This document shows, in pieces, positions 1 to 7,454 of a stretch of DNA of 11,520 bases. Both the position numbers and the translations under genes were made by a program. This DNA comes from Desulfobacteraceae bacterium UBA2230. GTDB taxonomy: Bacteria; Desulfobacterota; Desulfobacteria; Desulfobacterales; Desulfosarcinaceae. The stretch is from assembly GCA_002348005.1 (NCBI GenBank), contig DDYQ01000156.1, positions 1 through 11,520 on the forward strand. The letters run 5' to 3'. How positions within the stretch are numbered: the first letter of the stretch is position 1; each line of letters opens with the position of its first letter. The notes beneath the pieces are model-generated. The model was not told where the DNA came from and ran no database searches. It saw nothing but the letters and a program-made list of their open reading frames with translations.

Positions 1-880
1 TATGCATGTGCAGCAATTCGATTCCGGTCGTGATCGTCGTCAGGGCGTTGTTGAATTCATGGGCGATCCCCCCGGCGAGCGTTCCGACCGTTTCCATGCG
101 ATGGATTTGATTCAATTGGTCCTGCGAATGCTTCAGCTCCGATATATCCGTCAGGCTGGAGCGCACGCCGATGATTTTATTCTCTTCATGAATGGGAACG
201 CACCGGGCGATAACCGTTATCGGTGAGCGGTCCTTCCTGATCAGGGTCTGCTCAACAGGGCCGCTGACCAGCCCGAGGAGCGCTTCCTGGAAAGGATCGG
301 CAGCGTTGTTCGGGTCATCCGCCTGAATATGGCTGCGCAGGTCAATGCCGTGGTGAACGTCTTCCGGTCCCAATCCCAATAGCTCCAACCCGGCCTTATT
401 GATGAACTGCACCCGATAATCGCGGTCCATTTCGCAGATGCCGCTCGGCAGTTGATCGGCCATCTGCTTGAAGCGATCCTCGCTGCGGCGCAGCCGTGCT
501 TCCAGTCTGGCTTTGTAAATGCCCACCTCAAGGGTTGTATATAGATCTGCTTTAGTGAACGGCTTGAGCAGGTAACCGAAAGGCTCGGCGATTTTGGCCC
601 GTTTCAGTAATTCCTGATCGGCATGGGCGGTCAGGAATATCACCGGCATGCGGTACAACTGGTGAATGCAGGCGGCCGCCTGGATGCCGTCCATCTCACC
701 TTTCAAGCGGATATCCATTAAGATTAAATCGGGATTTTGCTGACCGGCCTGCTGGACCGCCTCGGCGCCCGAGTCGACCTGCGCGCAGATGTGGTATCCC
801 AGGTCGGTCAGGCTGACCGCCAGGTCGTGGGACACAACGAATTCGTCTTCCACTATCATGATTGATACTTTTTTGGTCAC
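1..880 (-). CDS. Receiver-PAS-histidine kinase, truncated at left edge
   Basis: Two-component signalling protein read for 293 codons before the window ends. Order seen: an N-terminal CheY-like receiver (about residues 5-120), a PAS domain (about 130-250), then a dimerisation/H-box with GGIAHEFNN (His274). Receiver residues are intact: acidic pocket E11/D12, phospho-acceptor D56 (in LILMDIRL), T84 and K106 (LLKPF). The ATPase domain would lie outside the window. The GTG start at 880 is chosen because it overlaps the TGA of the upstream kinase gene (GTGA), giving [13 protein letters not shown], a normal receiver N-terminus; an internal ATG seven codons later (859) is less likely. No membrane segment is visible, so it is cytosolic. 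Inference: the receiver takes phosphate from the kinase encoded immediately upstream, and the protein then signals through its own kinase module. Confidence 0.88.
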   Translation of the reverse strand, partial: MTKKVSIMIVEDEFVVSHDLAVSLTDLGYHICAQVDSGAEAVQQAGQQNPDLILMDIRLKGEMDGIQAAACIHQLYRMPVIFLTAHADQELLKRAKIAEPFGYLLKPFTKADLYTTLEVGIYKARLEARLRRSEDRFKQMADQLPSGICEMDRDYRVQFINKAGLELLGLGPEDVHHGIDLRSHIQADDPNNAADPFQEALLGLVSGPVEQTLIRKDRSPITVIARCVPIHEENKIIGVRSSLTDISELKHSQDQLNQIHRMETVGTLAGGIAHEFNNALTTITTGIELLHMH

Positions 881-1989
881 GAGACACTTTTATCCAAATG
901 GGGGAATCTGATGTGGAACCGGGTCCCCCGGCCGCGGTCGATCTCAATGGATCCGCTCAACTGGCTTTCCGCAAGACCCAGCACGAGCCGCAACCCGAGC
1001 GAGGATACATTGCGGATATCCAGGTCGGCGGGCAGACCGATCCCGTTGTCGCTGACCGACAGATCGAACAAGGATCCCTGGTCTGCAGCCTCCACACGAA
1101 TTTGGCCGCCCCGGCCCTCAGGAAAAGCGTACTTGAGCGCATTTGAAATCAGTTCGTTGATGATCAGCCCGCATGGGACGGCCTGATCCAAGCTGATAAA
1201 AACCCCACGGGCCTGCACGGACAGGTCGATACCCCGGGATTGCATTTCGTACATGCGCAGCAGGGCGGCCGCCAGGCCTTGAATATAGGCCTGCAGGTCG
1301 ATGCGGGTCAGCGACTCGGATTGATGCAAGGTCTCATGAATCAGGGACATCGCATTGATGCGGTTGCGCAGTTCCTCAAAGAGGGCCCTGACGCGGGTAT
1401 CGGACTGGTTGGCGGCTTGAAGGTTCAACAGGCTGAGGATCACCTGCATGTTGTTTTTTACACGATGATGGATCTCGCGCAGTAAAATTTCCTTCTCATT
1501 GAGCGCGGCCTTCATTCTTTCTTCGGCGTGCTTGCGGTCGGTGATATCCACGGCCAGCACGGCACCTCCGATCACATCATCCGAAGCATCGCGCAAGGGA
1601 ATATAGTGGGTCAAAAGACAGCGTCCCCGGTAAACGTTTTCAGCCGTAAGGGTTTCGCCGGCCAACACGCGGCGGTAACGGGTCAAAAGGGGTCCGCGGT
1701 CCGCCTCGCCCAGGAGATCTCCCAGCGCCTTGCCTTCGATTTCGGCCGAAGTCAAATCCAGCAGTGGCAGCGCTTTGCCCTCGAGCATTTGAAAGCGCAG
1801 CGCATTATCGAAAATGGCCATGGCCCCATTGGGGAAATTGCGGGCGAGCGTACGCAGCAGGCCGCTTTGCCTGAGCAAGGCATCGGTACGCGGCGTCATT
1901 CCTGCTTCCGCTTCCAGCCAGGCACAGCGATGGCGCAGGGCTTTCAACTCGGCGATGAGTTCGGCTTTGTTTTTTCGGTTGTCGCGCAT
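877..1989 (-). CDS. Soluble PAS sensor histidine kinase, HisKA_2 family
   Basis: Cytosolic sensor kinase of 370 aa. An N-terminal coiled coil (about 4-30) leads to a PAS domain (about 45-150, ending in VDITDRK), then a HisKA_2 dimerisation region with the H-box IHHRVKNN (phospho-His 174 or 175), and a HATPase domain with N-box [13 protein letters not shown] (about 279-290), G1 box DNGIGLP (314-320) and a G2-like SLGLRLV (about 330). All catalytic elements are present. The frame is open to an ATG at 2100, but the 37 residues this adds are Pro-rich with no recognisable fold and no Shine-Dalgarno; the ATG at 1989 gives M-R-D-N-R-K-N-K followed by a coil, the usual beginning for such kinases, with GAGG unusually close upstream. 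Its stop overlaps the start of the receiver-PAS gene by 4 nt, arguing for translational coupling and a cognate pair. The signal is not evident. Confidence 0.9.
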   Translation of the reverse strand: MRDNRKNKAELIAELKALRHRCAWLEAEAGMTPRTDALLRQSGLLRTLARNFPNGAMAIFDNALRFQMLEGKALPLLDLTSAEIEGKALGDLLGEADRGPLLTRYRRVLAGETLTAENVYRGRCLLTHYIPLRDASDDVIGGAVLAVDITDRKHAEERMKAALNEKEILLREIHHRVKNNMQVILSLLNLQAANQSDTRVRALFEELRNRINAMSLIHETLHQSESLTRIDLQAYIQGLAAALLRMYEMQSRGIDLSVQARGVFISLDQAVPCGLIINELISNALKYAFPEGRGGQIRVEAADQGSLFDLSVSDNGIGLPADLDIRNVSSLGLRLVLGLAESQLSGSIEIDRGRGTRFHIRFPHLDKSVS

Positions 1990-2158
1990 GGCCTCATCCG
2001 GCCGTAGGGGGCGGCCGCTTTTTAGGGGGAAAGGTATGAGCGGGACATGAGGGCAAGCCAAAGCCACTGAAGGTTCTTCCTTCCATATTGAAATCGACAT
2101 CCGGTGTACGATGTAGATAGCTAACTACGGTAAATTTTAAATAAGGTCGGCAAGGCAA

Positions 2159-2179
2159 TAGGGTGGTAGAACAACCCTA
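2159..2179 (-). terminator. Weak hairpin downstream of the PAS-HisKA-receiver gene
   Basis: TAGGGTTGT / ACCACCCTA pair on the minus strand around a TCT loop (six pairs, one mismatch, two pairs). It sits 57 nt after the stop of the 2236-3291 gene and before the next kinase gene. No U-run follows (TTGCCTTG), so it may only attenuate transcription or be incidental. Confidence 0.3.
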
Positions 2180-2235
2180 CTTTCAGGTGCCACCGGGATA
2201 CTTGGATCGGTCAGGAGGCCGACAGTAAAGGCTTT

Positions 2236-3291
2236 TCAAGGATTTCGGGGAAAAAGCTCCTTCAGTGTGCGGGTCAGGTCGTCGGTGTCGATCGGTTTGG
2301 TGATGATCCCGTCCACCCCGGCCTGCATGATCCGCTGGCGGTCGTCTGACATGCTGTAACCGGTCAGGGCGATCACCCTGGTTTCGCGCAGCCGCCGTTC
2401 ACCGGATGCGCGGATGCGCCGGGTAGCCTCCAGACCGTCCATCACCGGCATTTGGACATCCATCAGGACCAGGTCGAAGGGTTCGCGCTGGAGGCACGCC
2501 AGAGCCTCCTCGCCGTTCATGGCCTCCTGAACGCTGAAGCCGGATTGTTCGAGGGTCTGGCGGAAGGCCAGCAGATTGATGTAGTTGTCTTCCACAACCA
2601 AAACGCGCAAGGGCCCCAGATGGGTCAATGCATCGATGATGCTTTCGCCGGGGGGGACCTTCCGCGGCTCTTTTGTTCGATTGTCTATTACAACGCCGGA
2701 TTCGTTTTGCAGGGCATTCAGCAGCGTACTGATCATGCTCTTGAGTTGCTGCCCGGCTTCCAGGATCAGTTCGATGTTCTCCCCGGTGCAGTTTTTTTGC
2801 GGATTTTCGCCGATCAACTCGACCAGATTCAACATGCCGGCCAGGGGGGTACGCAGTTCATGACTCATATTGGACATGAAGGCGTTTTTGGCCCGTCGGT
2901 CAGCGGCCGCATCGGAAAGCGCGTTCTGGTCCAGGAAATCGGTGGCGATGACCGTTACGGCGGCGATCTCGCCGGCAGGTGTCATTTCCGGCAGGAAAGC
3001 GCACTTGCATTGGTGCTCGGCGCGCTGGGTGCGGCACGGAAGCTCGGTCTGGACCGTTTGGGCCTTGTCGAGCACCGCCTGCAGCGCTTCCACCCAGACA
3101 TCGCGGCCGGCCCCGGGCACAATGGCGGAATGCACGGCCCGGCCGAGCAGTTGTTGGGCCGGTTGCAAGCAGATCGCCAGGCATGAGCGCGGGTTGACAT
3201 AGGTGAAGCGCCCCTGGGGATCGATGCGGCAAACCAGTTCAGGCAGACGGCTGACCCGCTGCCGCGGGTGACTCGGATTAGGCTCTCTCAT
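2236..3291 (-). CDS. PAS-HisKA-receiver protein lacking the HATPase domain
   Basis: 351-aa cytosolic two-component protein. A PAS-like domain (about 12-120) is followed by a canonical HisKA H-box, MSNMSHELRTPL, with His144 and a helix hairpin to about 200. A linker of about 25 residues then runs straight into a receiver (228-347) with E234/D235, phospho-acceptor D278 (LVLMDVQMP), T310 and K332 (TKP). No N-, G1-, F- or G2-box occurs between HisKA and receiver, so the roughly 120-residue ATP-binding domain of a normal hybrid kinase is absent, in frame. Known of the fold: without HATPase it cannot autophosphorylate in cis. Inference: it accepts phosphate on D278 from another kinase, possibly the one at 877-1989, or dimerises with a kinase through HisKA. 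The start ATG lacks a good ribosome site; PAS begins close behind it, so a much later start is unlikely. Confidence 0.88.
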   Translation of the reverse strand: MREPNPSHPRQRVSRLPELVCRIDPQGRFTYVNPRSCLAICLQPAQQLLGRAVHSAIVPGAGRDVWVEALQAVLDKAQTVQTELPCRTQRAEHQCKCAFLPEMTPAGEIAAVTVIATDFLDQNALSDAAADRRAKNAFMSNMSHELRTPLAGMLNLVELIGENPQKNCTGENIELILEAGQQLKSMISTLLNALQNESGVVIDNRTKEPRKVPPGESIIDALTHLGPLRVLVVEDNYINLLAFRQTLEQSGFSVQEAMNGEEALACLQREPFDLVLMDVQMPVMDGLEATRRIRASGERRLRETRVIALTGYSMSDDRQRIMQAGVDGIITKPIDTDDLTRTLKELFPRNP

Positions 3292-3383
3292 GATTTCGGG
3301 AAAACGGGCGCTTGCCTGAAGGAACTGGCGGACACGCGGCCTCCGTGGTTGTTCTCATCGTTAGGGCGCACTGGCAACCGAAA

Positions 3384-4232
3384 TCATCCTGCATAGACCG
3401 CAAATCGGATTTCGTTTTTTCCGGCTGCTTTAATGGTATACATAAGTTCGTCCGCTGTTTTAATGAGATCGTTCACCGTTTGCGGTACAGTGTGGAAACT
3501 GACCACGCCGATGCTGAAAGTCACCGGCCAGTGGTGGTTGCGCATTTCGGTCAACAAGTTGGCCTTGATTTGAGAGAGTACGCTGCGGGCTGCGGCTTCA
3601 TCCGTTTCGGGCATCAGCACGGCAAATTCATCGCCGCCCAGTCGGGCCACGACGTCGGTGTCCCGCAGACAGCGTCGCAGTGTCTGCGTGACCCTGCGCA
3701 GCACCAGGTCCCCCGTGATGTGACCGAATCGGTCATTAACGCCTTTGAAGTTGTCAAGGTCGATATACGCCACCGTAAAAACGCGTCGATAGCGCGCGAA
3801 TCGGCGGATCTCCATCTGGGTCAGCTCGGTGAAGAAGCGGGCGTTGACGGCGCCGGTCACATGGTCCGTGCGGGCCAGACGCTGCTCAGCTTTAAGCGTT
3901 CTGGACAATCGGGTGAGCAGTAGGGCCACGATCAGAAAGAAAGCAAACCGTACGATCACATCCACCAGCAGCTCGTTCTGGGCGACGCCTCCGGAAGCCC
4001 CGGCCACCATCCAGGTAATCGTGCAGGCGGCAGCGGTGATCACCGCCGATACTTCTTCCATGAACCAGGCGGCAAGCGCCACAGGTATCAGGTATAGCAG
4101 GCTGAAACTCGACTGATTACCTGACATCTGGTCCATGATGCCAAGAAGCACCGTGAACGCAACGCCGACGCCGAACAGAAGCCATCGGTTGCGCCGGTCG
4201 AATTCTTTCTTGAAAAACGTAGAGGGGGTCAT
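3384..4232 (-). CDS. Membrane diguanylate cyclase (GGDEF)
   Basis: 282-aa enzyme that makes cyclic di-GMP from two GTP at the inner membrane. Residues about 15-36, 43-58, 61-78 and 88-108 are hydrophobic and predict four membrane helices with short loops, so any sensing is probably within or near the membrane. A GGDEF domain follows (about 120-280) with TDHVTG at its start, metal-binding D158 region (YIDLDNFKGVND), an exact GGDEF active site (199-203) and the inhibitory I-site RDTD (190-193) five residues before it; synthesis and product inhibition should both work. The frame is open to an ATG at 4343, but GAGG at 4238-4241 with 5-nt spacing marks the ATG at 4232, and the longer form would add a basic tail without homology. 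It lies 94 nt downstream of khpA in the same direction. No EAL or HD-GYP phosphodiesterase is in the window. Confidence 0.93.
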   Translation of the reverse strand: MTPSTFFKKEFDRRNRWLLFGVGVAFTVLLGIMDQMSGNQSSFSLLYLIPVALAAWFMEEVSAVITAAACTITWMVAGASGGVAQNELLVDVIVRFAFFLIVALLLTRLSRTLKAEQRLARTDHVTGAVNARFFTELTQMEIRRFARYRRVFTVAYIDLDNFKGVNDRFGHITGDLVLRRVTQTLRRCLRDTDVVARLGGDEFAVLMPETDEAAARSVLSQIKANLLTEMRNHHWPVTFSIGVVSFHTVPQTVNDLIKTADELMYTIKAAGKNEIRFAVYAG

Positions 4233-4326
4233 CTTAACCTCGTGCAAACTCGGCCGCGGTTCTCTGCGCGGCACAACGTCTGCCTGCATCCGGGATACAG
4301 ACAGACGCCGCGTGGAGCGGATCGGC

Positions 4327-4557
4327 CTAATCAACGATTTCAAGCACCATGCGCTTGCTTTGTTTGCTGGCCACAGCGCCCAGAATAGTTCTCAGGGCAT
4401 CGGCCATGCGGCCCTGTCGACCGATGATTTTTCCGGTATCGGTGTTGTCCACTTTCAATTCCAGTACCATGACCTGATTCCCGTCGATCGTTTTGACCGC
4501 CACATGCTCAGGATGATCCACCAGGTTTTTAACGATATATTCAGCCAGCTCTTTCAT
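4327..4557 (-). CDS. khpA: KH-domain RNA-binding protein KhpA
   Basis: 76-aa single-KH RNA-binding protein (YlqC/KhpA family). The fold is visible end to end: a first strand and helix (MKELAEYIVKNLVDHPEH), the RNA-gripping GxxG loop IIGRQG (G46-R47-Q48-G49), a helix ADALRTILGAVASK and the final strand KRMVLEIV. Length is typical of the family. KhpA usually partners with KhpB (Jag) and binds many transcripts, with effects on cell division and envelope functions in Firmicutes; its role in Desulfobacterota is less clear. The ATG at 4557 has AAAGGAAA about 8 nt upstream; an ATG at 4593 adds 12 residues without a better ribosome site. In many bacteria this gene sits between rpsP and rimM; here those genes are missing and it lies among signalling genes. 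Confidence 0.92.
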   Translation of the reverse strand: MKELAEYIVKNLVDHPEHVAVKTIDGNQVMVLELKVDNTDTGKIIGRQGRMADALRTILGAVASKQSKRMVLEIVD

Positions 4558-4661
4558 CTCGGTTTCCTTTCGATTGCCTGCGCTAATGCACATGTCATGG
4601 GTGTTGAACGCACCATAACATGCCAGGGTACAGCTACAAGACGGGAAGAGTATGGTCGGAG

Positions 4662-4680
4662 TATGGGCTAAAAACCCATA
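4662..4680 (-). terminator. Short hairpin just after the LuxR-type gene
   Basis: A perfect TATGGG/CCCATA inverted repeat around a 7-nt loop begins 2 nt after the stop of the 4683-5414 gene. On the minus transcript the run of T lies in the loop, not after the stem, so this is at best a weak terminator or a 3'-end stabiliser between this gene and khpA. Confidence 0.35.
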
Positions 4681-4682
4681 TT

Positions 4683-5414
4683 TCAGGAGAGCGAGATCAG
4701 ATAACTGCGCAGGTTCAACCGTTTGTTGGACAGGTTCAGTTTTCGGCGGATATTGTGCCGATGGAAGTCGATGGTGCTTTCGGCGACACCCATCAGATCG
4801 GCAATCTGCTTGGTTGATTTGCCTTGGCGGATCAGGTTGGCCACTTGCGTTTCGGCCGGCGACAACCGCCTGAATTCGGTATTCAGGCGGCGCGCCACGG
4901 GGGAGATGATATCGTCTAGATTCGAGTGGATCATATCCAGCAGAGCCTTTTGTTTGGGTGTCGTTTTCAAGGCCGCCATTTTGGTAAGGTGCGGGCGCAC
5001 CAGTTCATTGACATTGATCAGAATTTTTTCTTCAAGTTCTTTGCGATCGGCCTCGCGCTGCGAAAGCAAAACGCGCAGGGCACTGTTGACCTCGGCCAGA
5101 TTACGGCTCTGGGCTTCCAATTCTTCCGATTTCTGCTGCAAAAACTGCTGGGTCCGGGTGTGTTTTACGATCTCGGCACGCAATTCCTGATTGCTGCGCA
5201 GGAGCTCAGCCGTTCTTTGGGCCACGTGTACGTCAAGATCGGCACGCGCTTCACGCAAGGCGGCCTCGGTCGCCTTGAGGCGGGCTTTGCTGCGGGTCAG
5301 GTCGGCTTCCAATTCGGCGCAGCGCCTGCGCAGGTCGGTCAACGCAAGGGCGAATTCAGCCTGCTTGGGTGATTGAGGCCTATTTTTTCTGATATCCGGC
5401 ATGACCCTAAACAT
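4683..5414 (-). CDS. Coiled-coil protein with C-terminal LuxR-type HTH
   Basis: 243-aa predicted DNA-binding regulator. Residues about 15-135 are almost continuous heptad-like helix rich in Glu, Arg, Leu and Gln (coiled coil). A conserved helical segment [17 protein letters not shown] (about 127-143) follows, then a LuxR/FixJ-type HTH (about 183-243) with [25 protein letters not shown], the recognition helix [17 protein letters not shown] and a terminal NLRSYLISL. This C-terminal half is known to me from a Desulfobacterota family that usually carries PAS domains upstream; no PAS or receiver is recognisable here, so the input may be a protein partner of the coil. Start is uncertain between ATG 5414 and ATG 5402: neither has a well-spaced ribosome site (AGGG lies only 2 nt before the second). 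It stands 54 nt downstream of the amidotransferase gene and about 125 nt upstream of khpA. Confidence 0.85.
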   Translation of the reverse strand: MFRVMPDIRKNRPQSPKQAEFALALTDLRRRCAELEADLTRSKARLKATEAALREARADLDVHVAQRTAELLRSNQELRAEIVKHTRTQQFLQQKSEELEAQSRNLAEVNSALRVLLSQREADRKELEEKILINVNELVRPHLTKMAALKTTPKQKALLDMIHSNLDDIISPVARRLNTEFRRLSPAETQVANLIRQGKSTKQIADLMGVAESTIDFHRHNIRRKLNLSNKRLNLRSYLISLS

Positions 5415-5468
5415 AATTGCAGACGTCGAATCGTCAAAAGCGAACCCATGGTAGGCAGTGTCGGCGTC

Positions 5469-6293
5469 TCAAGGTTTCGATACGACCGGAAACCCGCGCG
5501 CGGCCCTTCGCGGGACCGTGGCACGGGCCGCTGCGATCAGAGCGTGAAAAAGACGTTGATGCTCCCGTTTGTGGGGTAGGTATTCCGGATGCCATTGAAC
5601 TCCGATAACAAAAGGGTGCCGGATATGTTCGATGGCCTGAATCACCTGGTTCGGCTCCCGGGCGGAGATTCGGATATCACGACCCAACATATCGACTGCC
5701 TGCAGGTGAAGGGCATTGATCCAGACCCTGCGGGCCTTGAGGATCTCGGCCAGGCGTGAACCGGGTTCCACTACGGCCGTTTTATGAGGCAGCACGGTGC
5801 TGATCTGGGGGGTTTCCATGTAAAAGGCAGTCAAATCCTGAAACAGTGAGCCGCCGAAAAAAACATTCAGAAGCTGCGCACCCCGGCAGATTCCCAATAT
5901 CGGGATGCCTGCGGACACCGCCTGTTCGATCAACGTGAATTCAAACGTATCTCGATCCTTGTCTCCACCGATCATTATGTTCAGGCTCAAGAGTTTACGC
6001 AAAAGATAAAGTGCCGGATAAAACAGGAACTGCAGCCAGGCACGCGAGCGGCGGTGTTCTTCGCGGACAATCGTTTTGATCCGATCCAGTTCGACTTGCC
6101 CGTACAAGCCGGGATCGACGTCCGCCCCGCCGCCGATCACCAGCCCCTGAACCCCTTCCAGGGCCATGCCGCCTGCGGGGCAAAAGCGTTTTGCACGACC
6201 GCCGGCCCGCAGCACGGCAAGGTGCGTGAACCACCACGCCGCCGTGCCTCCCCGGTCCGGACCGGTTACGGCAATTACCGGGCGTTGCCTCAT
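5469..6293 (-). CDS. Class-I glutamine amidotransferase / gamma-glutamyl hydrolase-like (peptidase C26)
   Basis: 274-aa enzyme of the PuuD/peptidase C26 group, which hydrolyses gamma-glutamyl amide bonds or releases ammonia from glutamine. Seen: the GGGADVDPGLYG strand-loop (54-65), the nucleophile elbow GICRGAQ (catalytic Cys136), INALHLQAVD (192-201), and the His-Glu pair in GVQWHPEYL (His235, Glu237), so the triad is intact. Between LYG (65) and the RDTFEF helix (about 114-119) is a long insert with basic and hydrophobic parts (WLQFLFYPALYLLRKLLSL, about 86-104); in classical PuuD this link is shorter, so membrane or partner contact is possible. The ATG at 6293 overlaps the stop of the amidoligase gene (ATGA), deciding the start over a TTG at 6308. 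The context suggests it hydrolyses, or supplies ammonia for, the amide formed by the amidoligase. The physiological substrate is unknown. Confidence 0.9.
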   Translation of the reverse strand: MRQRPVIAVTGPDRGGTAAWWFTHLAVLRAGGRAKRFCPAGGMALEGVQGLVIGGGADVDPGLYGQVELDRIKTIVREEHRRSRAWLQFLFYPALYLLRKLLSLNIMIGGDKDRDTFEFTLIEQAVSAGIPILGICRGAQLLNVFFGGSLFQDLTAFYMETPQISTVLPHKTAVVEPGSRLAEILKARRVWINALHLQAVDMLGRDIRISAREPNQVIQAIEHIRHPFVIGVQWHPEYLPHKREHQRLFHALIAAARATVPRRAARGFPVVSKP

Positions 6294-7273
6294 GACGATT
6301 CTATCCAATCGGCTGTCTTGGCGATCCAGGCTTCGATATTGCCGTTTGTCGCGGAACTGACCGTATCGAAATAATCGCGGCTCATGGCGTCAATTTTATC
6401 CGGTGCCGCCGCCAGGCGCTCCACCTGGACCCACCGGTTCCACTCTTTGGCGGCACTCCACTCCGGTTCGTCGATCTGGCAATTGGGCAGACGGTAATGA
6501 AAGGCTGCTCTCGGTTTAACCAGGTGTTGTTCCACCGGGTGCTGTCGGACGCGTGCTTCATCCAGAAAAGCGAACAGCGGCAGCAGGTCGAGCGGACGGT
6601 TGCGAGTGGGGTTATGCTTCAGGTAATCATCGATGAAGGTCGAGAGTTCCGGCCGATAGGCGGGGTCGAGCGCCTGCCGGCAGTATGCAGCCGGGAACTC
6701 GTTGATGTATGGGGAAATCCTGCGTGTCAGATCGATTTCGGAGACCTTGAATAACCAGTCATAAAGCAACAAAAATGCCTTCAGGTAGTCGACCAGAATC
6801 CGCGGTTCGCTGGAGGGAATATCGGGATTGATCTGCAGGCTGAAAGCATACAGCAGCGATGTTCTGGTGCCCTTGACCTGCCGTTGGCGCAAAGCGCGTT
6901 CCAGTTGTTGAATGATTTGGAGCCGGTCAAGCGGTACGGGCGGCAGGACGATCTCATGCGGCACAAACGTCCCGGCGATTTTGGCCAGCGTTTTTTCCAC
7001 CATTTCGCCGACCCCTAAATAGTCTGCATCAACCCCCACGTTTTTCAGGAACTGCTTGTACCGTTGATCCTTGAGAACCGACGAATCAAGTTCGACCGTG
7101 ATATCGCCGTATTCGGTATCCAGAATCTGGTAAATAAAACTGTTGTAGGCGATTAGTTCGCCACCGAAGATTTCTACGACCGATCTGGCAACGCCCAGCA
7201 GATCGCCCTGCATTTCGATTTCGAATCCGACCTTGCGCATCCGTCCGAGGTGATTGTTGCAACGGGGCGGCAT
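6290..7273 (-). CDS. Putative amidoligase (glutamine synthetase-fold COOH-NH2 ligase)
   Basis: 327-aa protein of the putative amidoligase family (Pfam Amidoligase_2), predicted to join a carboxylate to an amine with ATP. Motifs seen: an N-terminal strand RKVGFEIEM with two Glu (18 and 20) as in metal-binding GS/GCS folds; GDITVELDSS (about 56-65) with Glu61 and Asp63; YAFSLQINP; the family block NPTRNRPLDLLPLFAFLD; and FHYRLPNCQIDEPEWSAAKEWNRW near the C-terminus. All look complete. The frame stays open to 7507, but the upstream part is basic and lacks homology. ATG 7273 is preferred because MPPR.. leading into the first GFEIE strand is the usual shape and a purine-rich GAGAAGAGCGAG lies 6 nt upstream; ATG 7294 is the alternative. 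It shares an ATGA overlap with the amidotransferase. What it ligates is not known. Confidence 0.88.
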   Translation of the reverse strand: MPPRCNNHLGRMRKVGFEIEMQGDLLGVARSVVEIFGGELIAYNSFIYQILDTEYGDITVELDSSVLKDQRYKQFLKNVGVDADYLGVGEMVEKTLAKIAGTFVPHEIVLPPVPLDRLQIIQQLERALRQRQVKGTRTSLLYAFSLQINPDIPSSEPRILVDYLKAFLLLYDWLFKVSEIDLTRRISPYINEFPAAYCRQALDPAYRPELSTFIDDYLKHNPTRNRPLDLLPLFAFLDEARVRQHPVEQHLVKPRAAFHYRLPNCQIDEPEWSAAKEWNRWVQVERLAAAPDKIDAMSRDYFDTVSSATNGNIEAWIAKTADWIESS

Positions 7274-7410
7274 TATGAACTCGCTCTTCTCCATACCCCT
7301 AAAATGCCGATTGCAAGGGCAACTCGAAAGACGGGCAATTATGTAATATCGATTAAACCGAACCGTAGGCTGGAAGTGGCCGGCAAGGTTGGTGCGGCCG
7401 GCTGAATGAC

Positions 7411-7436
7411 GCGAGCGCCGGAAAGGCGGCGCCCGC
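7411..7436 (-). terminator. Strong GC hairpin between lipoprotein and amidoligase genes
   Basis: GCGGGCGCCG and CGGCGCTCGC pair over 10 bp (one G-U) around the loop CCTTTC, 18 nt after the lipoprotein stop. No U-tract follows (GTCATTC), so this is not a standard intrinsic terminator. It may protect the 3' end of the lipoprotein mRNA or help separate it from the amidoligase pair. Confidence 0.45.
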
Positions 7437-7454
7437 ATGAAAAGGTTACCCCGG

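Noticed and set aside
1990..2100. N-terminal 37-residue extension of the HisKA_2 kinase
   Set aside because: Pro-rich, no fold, no ribosome site at ATG 2100; the kinase coil begins at ATG 1989.
2452..3186. Long 244-aa plus-strand open frame
   Set aside because: Entirely antisense to the PAS-HisKA-receiver gene, whose domains are unambiguous; long antisense frames are expected in GC-rich DNA.
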